Below the pieces are notes generated by a model that did not search any database, was not told the DNA's origin, and saw only the letters and a program-made list of their open reading frames with translations. DNA of 64,000 nt, taken from positions 186,001-250,000 of the forward strand of contig JBJHCY010000005.1 in the NCBI GenBank assembly GCA_050486265.1. The letters are read 5' to 3'. The DNA is from SLFH01 sp050486265. Its GTDB lineage: Bacteria; Planctomycetota; Phycisphaerae; Phycisphaerales; UBA1924. Shown piece after piece: positions 58,478-64,000 of this stretch. The position numbers and the translations under genes are program-made. Position 1 is the first letter of the stretch; each line of letters begins with the position of its first letter.

Positions 58478-59527
58478 ATGCCGGGAATCAGGTTCTCCAC
58501 TCTTGCCGAGAAATTCATCACAGAAGTCGAAAAGGCTGGCGCTACCGTGCTCGTTGTCTCCGGGATGAAAGATCGCCCGCTAGTGCTCCGTGTCGTTTTG
58601 GGAGAAACTACATACCGCGTTGAAGCCTACCTCTGGACCGTCACCCAAGGCGGGAAAGGCCGCAACCGCCCACGCGAATACCGAATCCAGCGGACCGGAC
58701 CAGGGCGTGTCGCCCCGAAGTTCGTGCTCAAGGCCGGCGTCCGCACCGTTATGGGCGGATGGCATGAGGAAACCGGAACATTTGCTTTTTGGGATGTTCG
58801 TCGGCACATTCTCTCTCAAGCAAGATCTCCGAGTTCACAAATCTCGCTTGATACACTTGAACGAGCAGCAACCATCGGTATGGCAGCGGAGGTTCGAGGC
58901 GCTTCCGAGGGAGAAGAAATCGCCATCGCGATTCAGCCCGACTACCTCCTTTGGTACATCCGCGAGTACGAGAATCTCTACGATTGCGGACCCGATGTCC
59001 AGCAAGCCTCTGGGCTGGTGGACGCCACTCCGGAAGATGAGCGGGAGTTCATTGACGAGGCCCCATCGGAAGATGCTGCGGGTCGCCGGTACAAGATCAC
59101 TTCGGTTGTGCGTGCATTCAGAGATGCGCGGTTCCGGCCACAAGTCCTACGCGCTTATGGTTGGCGATGCTGCCTTACTGGTGTCGCACTCCGCCTAGTT
59201 GATGCGGCGCATGTTATTCCCGTTTCGGACCCGACGAGCACCGATGAGGCGAAGAACGGTGTAGCGTTAAATCCACTTCTTCATCGCGCATACGACTTCG
59301 GGCTTCTAGGTCTGCTTCCCGGAGGCCGAACGGCAATCAACGAGCGACTGCTAGACAGCCTACAGCGGCAAAGGCTAGGTGATGGCCTAGAACTCCTCCG
59401 CGACATGGTGCCCGCTACCATGCGAATGCCGGGGTCGCCAGATCTTCATCCACCGGACGAATACCTGCATCGCGGGCTGATTGCTCGCGGCTGGGAACCA
59501 GAAGAAATTCAACGCGCGATCGCTTAA
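58478..59527 (+). CDS. HNH endonuclease, probable restriction enzyme
   Basis: A 349-aa protein with an N-terminal domain of unknown fold and a C-terminal HNH nuclease: FRPQVLRAYGWRCCLTGVAL, AAHVIPVSDPTSTDEAKNG and VALNPLLHRAYDFGLL, containing the catalytic H-N-H positions. It follows the methyltransferase by 14 bases, same strand and same lower G+C content, so it is most likely the cognate restriction endonuclease. Similar HNH restriction proteins pair with beta-class methyltransferases. The N-terminal domain may recognise the target; cleavage site unknown. Confidence 0.85.
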   Translation: MPGIRFSTLAEKFITEVEKAGATVLVVSGMKDRPLVLRVVLGETTYRVEAYLWTVTQGGKGRNRPREYRIQRTGPGRVAPKFVLKAGVRTVMGGWHEETGTFAFWDVRRHILSQARSPSSQISLDTLERAATIGMAAEVRGASEGEEIAIAIQPDYLLWYIREYENLYDCGPDVQQASGLVDATPEDEREFIDEAPSEDAAGRRYKITSVVRAFRDARFRPQVLRAYGWRCCLTGVALRLVDAAHVIPVSDPTSTDEAKNGVALNPLLHRAYDFGLLGLLPGGRTAINERLLDSLQRQRLGDGLELLRDMVPATMRMPGSPDLHPPDEYLHRGLIARGWEPEEIQRAIA

Positions 59528-59651
59528 GTTTTTCGTACCGAGAATCTGCAGCTATGTGGGTGGGTCATACACTTTACGCCACAGGATGATTGGATCTGCG
59601 CACAAGCTGAAGACCAGATGATCCTTGCTAAGCCATTCGTTACCGGCATAA

Positions 59652-59738
59652 CGGTGCGGGTGGGATTCGAACCCACGAGACCCTTTCGGGCCTGCACGAT
59701 TTCAAGTCGTGTGCCTTCAACCGCTCGGCCACCGCACC
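59652..59738 (-). tRNA. tRNA-Ser (TGA)
   Basis: 87 nt. The acceptor stem pairs GGTGCGG with CCGCACC and the discriminator is G. The anticodon loop CTTGAAA gives TGA. A long variable arm (GCAGGCCCGAAAGGGTC) and a T-arm GTGGGTTCGAATCCCAC are present, as expected for a class II serine tRNA. CCA is not encoded. Its 3' end faces the restriction-modification islet. Confidence 0.96.
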
Positions 59739-59842
59739 TGCGGGCCATCCTAGCCACCGGCCGGGGGTTGGAGCCAGGAGCAGGTGAGCAGGGGATCAGG
59801 TGAGCGGGCGGGGAGAGTCGGGCGAGCGCGGGGGAACGGACG

Positions 59843-59875
59843 CCGAGCCCTGAGCGCAGCGAAGGGTCGGGTTCT
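59843..59875. repeat. Intergenic hairpin repeat, copy C (downstream of the EF-hand gene)
   Basis: The complement of this stretch matches copies A (41511-41571) and B (60940-61000): ACCCGACCCTTCGC, then a short variable part, then GCTCAGGG. The core 59843-59870 can fold as a hairpin (CCGA-CCCT with AGGG-TCGG, with bulges). It lies downstream of the gene ending at 59930, in the opposite orientation to A and B. Confidence 0.6.
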
Positions 59876-59929
59876 TCCCGCCCCGGCCCTCCCGCAGCGC
59901 AACGCCCGGGGCGCCGTGCGGGCCGGTCT

Positions 59930-60820
59930 TTAGCGGGTCGAGATCAACTCGCTCAAGATCCGCAGGTCTTCGAGATCGACCACGCCGTCGGCGTTGAGGT
60001 CGGCCGACGGGTCCCCCCGGCTGAACCGAACGAGATAGTGCCTGATCTCCGCGGGGCTGATCTCGCCGTCGGCGTTGAGGTCGATCAGGCGGAGGCTGTG
60101 CATCACGCCGATCCGGCGCCGGATCTCTGCGGCGGCCCGCTCGCGGTCCGCGTCGGACAGGCGCCCGTCGCCCGACGAGTCGAACCGGTTGATAAAGTCC
60201 CGCTGCATGCGCTGGGTCGCGCCACGCTGCATCGAGCCGAGCTCCCGGCGCTGCTCGGGCGAGAGCTCGGCGAACGAGCCGAAGCCCTCGCGTTGCAGGA
60301 ACTCCCGGCGCACTTCGCGGCGGACACGGTCGGCCCGCTGGCGGCCGAGGTCCTCGTAGGCCAGCATCTCCTCGCTGGTCAGCGGGAGCTCCCCGCCCCA
60401 GGCGTATCGCATGAATGTGCGCATCTGATCGATGCGGTCCGCCTCGGCGAATCGCTGGAAAGCGCGCATGCGAGCCAGTTCCTCCTCGCTCGGCTCGGCG
60501 CCGCTGGCGAACAGTTCGCGCATCGCCTCGTCCCTTTGTTCGTCACGCCGGAGCCGGGCTTCGAGTTGGGCATCGAGTTGGGGGTCGATCTCGGAGCTGC
60601 GCGGGATGTCGATCGCCGGTTCAAGGCCGCCGCTGCGGGCCGCTTGGTCTGTCTGCGGCGTTGGCTGCGCGATCGTCGGGCCCGGTGCGACCGGCTCGAC
60701 ACGGGCTTGCGCCGCGACCTGGTTTTCCGCGTCCGAGCTCCCCGAGCGGAGCGCGATTGCGATCGCGATGACTCCGACCGCGGCCGCGGCAGACCCGGCG
60801 GCTATTGCTGCACCGTGCAT
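59930..60820 (-). CDS. Exported EF-hand/dockerin-like protein, three intact calcium loops
   Basis: A 296-aa protein with an N-terminal hydrophobic helix (IAAGSAAAAVGVIAIAIAL), a polar linker, a long charged helix and a C-terminal EF-hand region: DSSGDGRLSDAD, DLNADGEISPAEI and DLNADGVVDLEDL. The last has the look of a type I dockerin repeat. A fourth, upstream loop corresponding to DEDGDGVLSEEE in the paralogue at 62973 has lost its calcium ligands (SGAEPSEEE). ATG 60820 is preceded by GGAGG. Function unknown; calcium-dependent binding is likely. Confidence 0.82.
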   Translation of the reverse strand: MHGAAIAAGSAAAAVGVIAIAIALRSGSSDAENQVAAQARVEPVAPGPTIAQPTPQTDQAARSGGLEPAIDIPRSSEIDPQLDAQLEARLRRDEQRDEAMRELFASGAEPSEEELARMRAFQRFAEADRIDQMRTFMRYAWGGELPLTSEEMLAYEDLGRQRADRVRREVRREFLQREGFGSFAELSPEQRRELGSMQRGATQRMQRDFINRFDSSGDGRLSDADRERAAAEIRRRIGVMHSLRLIDLNADGEISPAEIRHYLVRFSRGDPSADLNADGVVDLEDLRILSELISTR

Positions 60821-60939
60821 GGCGAACCTCCATGTCGTTGCGGCGGTCCTCCGCCTCATCGGGCGAACGCGGCCCGCTTGAGGTCATTGCACCGATTGCG
60901 GCCGAAAACACGCGAAAATCCGGTGGAAGCTGCGAGGAC

Positions 60940-61000
60940 GGGGGAACCCGACCCTTCGCATTGCTCAGGGGTCGGCGTCAAGGGTTTGGGGATCGGCGGC
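60940..61000. repeat. Intergenic hairpin repeat, copy B (downstream of htpX)
   Basis: About 61 bases closely related to copy A at 41511-41571 in the same orientation. The core 60948-60975 forms a 7-bp stem (CCGACCC with GGGTCGG) around a 14-base loop. It ends two bases before the htpX stop. Confidence 0.7.
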
Positions 61001-61001
61001 C

Positions 61002-61838
61002 TCAGCCCAACTCCCGCAGCGCCCGCACCCGATCCGCCACCGGCGGGTGCGTGGCAAACAACCGATTCACCGCGTCGCCCGTCAGCGGCTCGACGATGAA
61101 CAGGTTGTTCTGGGCCGGGTTCGGCTGGCGCAGCGGGATCCGTCTCGAATACGCGTCGAGGCGTTCGAGCGCCGAGATCAGGCCGTAGGGCGAGCCGGCG
61201 ATCTTCGCCCCGTCGGCATCCGCCACATACTCCCTTGCGCGGCTGATCATGCTCTTGAGCACCGCGGCCCCCACCGCCGCGAGGATGATCACCACGAACA
61301 TCACCAGCGGGTTGCCGTGCCCGCCCCGCCCCATGCCCAGCAGCAGCCCCCACTGCGCGATGAACGCGAGCACGCCCGCGACGACGGCCGAGACGGTCGA
61401 GATCAGCGTGTCACGGTTCTTGATGTGCGCGAGTTCGTGGGCCATGACGCCCTCGATCTCCGCCGGGGTCATCAGGTCCAGTGCGCCCTGGGTGAAGCAG
61501 ACCGCCGCCTTCGACGGGCTGCGACCGGTCGCGAAGGCGTTGGGCGCGTCGTGCGGGCTGATGTACAGCCTCGGCACGCGCGGCAGCCCCGCACGCTCGC
61601 TCAGCTTCACCAGCATCCGGTAGAGGTCGCCGCCGGTGTTCTCGTCGAGCTCCTTGCCCCGCATCGCGGCGATCGCCAGCTTGTCGGAGAAGAACCACGC
61701 GCCGAGGTTCATCAGCAGCGCCATGATGAGGAACGGGAGCATGAACTCCCGCCCGATCATGCCGCCGACGGCGACGAGCAGGCCCGTCAGCGCCCCGAGC
61801 AGGACCACGGTCTTGATGTTGTTGACAAACGCCGTCAT
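61002..61838 (-). CDS. htpX: HtpX, membrane M48-family zinc metalloprotease
   Basis: HtpX is an inner-membrane protease that degrades misfolded membrane proteins together with FtsH. The 278-aa protein has two N-terminal helices (NIKTVVLLGALTGLLVAVGG and FLIMALLMNLGAWFF), the zinc site HELAH in MAHELAHIKNRD, the third ligand E in REYVADADGAKIAG, and two further helices (VVAGVLAFIAQWGLLLGMG, VMFVVIILAAVGAAVL). ATG 61838 gives the family N-terminus. Notable because hflKC at the other end of the window serve the same quality-control pathway. Confidence 0.95.
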   Translation of the reverse strand: MTAFVNNIKTVVLLGALTGLLVAVGGMIGREFMLPFLIMALLMNLGAWFFSDKLAIAAMRGKELDENTGGDLYRMLVKLSERAGLPRVPRLYISPHDAPNAFATGRSPSKAAVCFTQGALDLMTPAEIEGVMAHELAHIKNRDTLISTVSAVVAGVLAFIAQWGLLLGMGRGGHGNPLVMFVVIILAAVGAAVLKSMISRAREYVADADGAKIAGSPYGLISALERLDAYSRRIPLRQPNPAQNNLFIVEPLTGDAVNRLFATHPPVADRVRALRELG

Positions 61839-62029
61839 GGCCGAGATTTCCTGTTCAATCGATCCTTTGTTGGTCCGACGAGCCCGGGCCCAAAGCGAGC
61901 CCGGACCCCGAACTGTGTGCAGCAGAACCCGTGCCGGGCCCGCTTGCTTCCCGGGCCGCGCCCACGCCTCACACAGCCTCACACAGCGCCCCGTGACCTT
62001 CCAACGCCCCGGCCGCGGCAGCCCCGCCC

Positions 62030-62824
62030 CTACAACCCTGCCATTCTGACCGCCGCCGCGAGCAGCACCACCGCGATGATCACCCGCACGACCCGGAGCG
62101 GCAGATGGTGCATGAGCCCCGCCCCCAGCCTGCCGCCGAGCACGGCCATCGGCCCGATCGCGGCGATGAGGATCAGCGCCCCGGTCACCGGCTGGCCGTG
62201 GGTGTGCAGCGTGCCGGTTTTGATCGAGGCGCCGACGACCGCGGTCGCGGGCATGACCGTCAGGCTGGTCGCGACGGCGTGCTTGAGACGGACGGCGCAG
62301 AGCAGTTGGAGCTGCGGGATCAGCACCGACCCGCCCCCGATGCCGAGCAGCCCGCTGATGAGCCCGGTGCTGGAGCCGCAGAAGCTCAGTCGGGCCTTGT
62401 CGACCCGCTCCTTGGGCCTCGATTCTTCGTGGACAGGTCGGAGGGCTCGCCAGATGTTCAGCAGGCAGTAGATCGCGATGAAGCCCGCCAGCCCCTGACG
62501 CAGACGCAGCCCCTCGACCTTGTTGGAAAGCAGCACGCCGACGACCATCCCGATCAGCATCGCCGGCAGGATGACCTTGACGAGGTCCCAGCGGCTCTGG
62601 CCCGCCTGGCGGTGGCGGATCGCCGCGGGGATCGCGACGAGGATGTTGATCCACATCGCGGCGGCCATGTACATGTGCTGCTCGGACTGGGTGTCGGTCT
62701 GGTAGCCAAGGAGGAAGGCGAGCCCGGGCAGGATGATCAGGCTCCCCCCGATGCCCGCCAGCCCGCCGATGGTGCCGGCGAAGAGCCCCAGCACGCCGCA
62801 GAGAACCACTTCGAGCAGCGTCAT
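62030..62824 (-). CDS. TauE/SafE-family membrane permease
   Basis: A 264-aa permease with about eight helices, of the TauE/SafE family, members of which are proposed to export sulfite or organosulfonates. The repeated glycine-rich signatures are GTIGGLAGIGGSLIILPGL in the first half and GLISGLLGIGGGSVLIPQL in the second, the hallmark internal duplication. ATG 62824 (MTLLEVVLCG) gives the first helix. Same strand as the flanking htpX and EF-hand genes. Substrate unknown. Confidence 0.9.
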   Translation of the reverse strand: MTLLEVVLCGVLGLFAGTIGGLAGIGGSLIILPGLAFLLGYQTDTQSEQHMYMAAAMWINILVAIPAAIRHRQAGQSRWDLVKVILPAMLIGMVVGVLLSNKVEGLRLRQGLAGFIAIYCLLNIWRALRPVHEESRPKERVDKARLSFCGSSTGLISGLLGIGGGSVLIPQLQLLCAVRLKHAVATSLTVMPATAVVGASIKTGTLHTHGQPVTGALILIAAIGPMAVLGGRLGAGLMHHLPLRVVRVIIAVVLLAAAVRMAGL

Positions 62825-62972
62825 GCGCCGCCCCCGCCCCGGGCGCACGGCGGCCCGCCGATCCGTTCACCGGCGAGGAGCAAAAACAACAACGGGGCAG
62901 GCCTGGCCATGCCCCGGAGTATTGCGGCGTTGTCCGCCCGTTGCGAGCGGCGGGCGTCAGTTGTTCCTGCGA

Positions 62973-63953
62973 TCAGTTGGCGGAGATGACCTCGTTGAAG
63001 ATCTGCAGGTCGCGGACATCGACCACGCCGTCGCCGTTGAGGTCGGCGGTCGCTTCGCCCCGGTTGAAGCGGTCGAGGTAGTGCTGGATCTCGGCGGGGC
63101 TGATGTTGCCGTCGCGATTGAGGTCGATCAGGCGGAGGTTCTGCATCGTCGAGATCTGGTCGCGGATGTCGTTGGCGGCGCGCTCGCGGTCGGCGGCCGA
63201 AAGCCGCCCGTCGCCCGACGAGTCGTACTGGTTGATGAAGTCCCGCTGCATGTTCTGCATGGCGTCGCGCATGACCGGGCCCATCTGGCGGCGCTGCTCG
63301 GGGGAGAGCTCGCGGAAGGAACTCACGCCCTGGTCACGCAGGAACTCCTGCATCATCTCGCGCCGGGCCTCGCCCATCTGGCGCCCGATGACGCCGGCGT
63401 AGGCGATCATCTCTTCGTTGGTCAGCGGGATCTCGCCGCCCCAAGCCTGCTCCAGGCGGTTGCGCATCTGGTTCATGCGCCGCTCCTGGAACTCCTGCAT
63501 CCGGGCGAGCTCTTCCTCGCTGAGGACGCCGTCGCCGTCTTCGTCGAAGCGTTCGAGCATCCATCGCTGCATGCGTTCGGCCCGCCGGAGCTGGGCTTCG
63601 AGCTGCGCGTCGAGATCATCGGGATCGATCTCCCGGTTCCAGGGGTTGTCGCCCCCGCGTCCGCGCCTGTCGCCGCGACGGGCGGTGCGCTCGGGCGAAT
63701 CGGCCTCGTTGGAGTCGGCTTCGGCGGCGTTCTCCTGCGCGGGCTCGGCGATCGCCGGTCCGCGCATCAGGGGCTGGGGCCGATCATCGGCACGCTCCGT
63801 CCGGCCGTTGGTCGTCTCGGGCGCCGCCATGACCCGGTCCGATGCGACCGCCTCGTTCTCGGCCGCCGAACCGCCCGAGCGGACAGCCGCCGAGATCGCG
63901 ATCGCCGCCACCACAACGCCGGCAGAACCCACCGCTACCACTACACCGTTCAT
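62973..63953 (-). CDS. Exported EF-hand/dockerin-like protein, four calcium loops
   Basis: A 326-aa paralogue of the protein at 59930-60820. An N-terminal hydrophobic helix (VVVAVGSAGVVVAAIAISAAV) is followed by a polar linker with arginine-rich stretch, a charged helical region and EF-hand loops DEDGDGVLSEEEL, DSSGDGRLSAADR, DLNRDGNISPAEI and DLNGDGVVDVRDL. The shared block ELSPEQRR...MQRDFIN links the two proteins. ATG 63953 is preceded by GGAGG. It ends 148 bases before the TauE gene starts. Function unknown. Confidence 0.84.
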   Translation of the reverse strand: MNGVVVAVGSAGVVVAAIAISAAVRSGGSAAENEAVASDRVMAAPETTNGRTERADDRPQPLMRGPAIAEPAQENAAEADSNEADSPERTARRGDRRGRGGDNPWNREIDPDDLDAQLEAQLRRAERMQRWMLERFDEDGDGVLSEEELARMQEFQERRMNQMRNRLEQAWGGEIPLTNEEMIAYAGVIGRQMGEARREMMQEFLRDQGVSSFRELSPEQRRQMGPVMRDAMQNMQRDFINQYDSSGDGRLSAADRERAANDIRDQISTMQNLRLIDLNRDGNISPAEIQHYLDRFNRGEATADLNGDGVVDVRDLQIFNEVISAN

Positions 63954-64000
63954 GGAAACCTCCAAGAAGTCGCGGCGGACCCCCGCCACCCGAGCCGAAC

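Noticed and set aside
1..64000. CRISPR arrays, rRNA genes, tmRNA, RNase P RNA, intact insertion sequences
   Set aside because: No regularly spaced direct repeats, no rRNA or structured-RNA signatures and no transposase or integrase gene could be recognised.

Overview
The window is G+C-rich (about two thirds by eye), gene-dense and almost entirely chromosomal housekeeping DNA. It most resembles the Planctomycetota, probably the Phycisphaerae. The evidence is a combination of traits: secreted proteins ending in a PAPGA-hydrophobic-RRR sorting tail, large prepilin-leader (FTLIELLVV) proteins, EF-hand/dockerin-like calcium proteins, RNase Y, an LptD-type outer-membrane protein, GmhA, and several TTG starts. 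The taxonomic call is inference; no rRNA is present.

Layout. 1-4.8 kb: hflC (cut by the window edge) and hflK, divergent from mnmG, then a protein with an HTH-like N-terminus whose upstream region carries four helically spaced CAGAAA-type repeats. 5.0-9.8 kb: secreted proteins (two PEP-CTERM-like proteins, a glycerophosphodiester phosphodiesterase, two lipoproteins). 9.9-14.3 kb: two prepilin-like paralogues with a frameshifted, truncated third copy between them, and a zinc-ribbon/GYF-like membrane protein. 14.4-24.6 kb: a PpiC-like lipoprotein, an alpha/beta hydrolase, RNase Y, a DUF4097-like lipoprotein, and a chain scpB-DUF58-transglutaminase-PilZ. 24.8-30.9 kb: a queuosine-precursor transporter, then MntR and a four-gene manganese-type ABC importer in which both permeases end in a DtxR-like metal-binding domain, then tRNA-Tyr. 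31-41.4 kb: gmhA, a hypothetical gene, a long hairpin repeat, hmgA, a small low-G+C islet, an LptD-like protein, tilS, a receiver-like protein and an aminopeptidase P. 41.6-47.4 kb: uvrA, a small membrane protein and uvrB. 47.5-57.2 kb: three small membrane proteins, an ABC exporter pair, gcvH, a TIM-barrel epimerase-like protein, cmk, plsC and a DUF2325 protein. 57.2-59.7 kb: a lower-G+C islet with a DNA methyltransferase and an HNH endonuclease, ending at tRNA-Ser. 59.9-64 kb: two EF-hand paralogues flanking htpX and a TauE/SafE permease.

Several groups look like functional units: HflK/HflC (control of FtsH); UvrA/UvrB (excision repair); MntR plus the ABC importer (manganese homeostasis); GTGA/ATGA-coupled scpB, DUF58 and TgpA-like genes; and the methyltransferase/HNH pair (restriction-modification). 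The points most worth following up are the doubled permease-DtxR fusion, the restriction-modification islet against tRNA-Ser, the decayed pilin tandem copy that keeps a conserved promoter, and two families of intergenic hairpin repeats.
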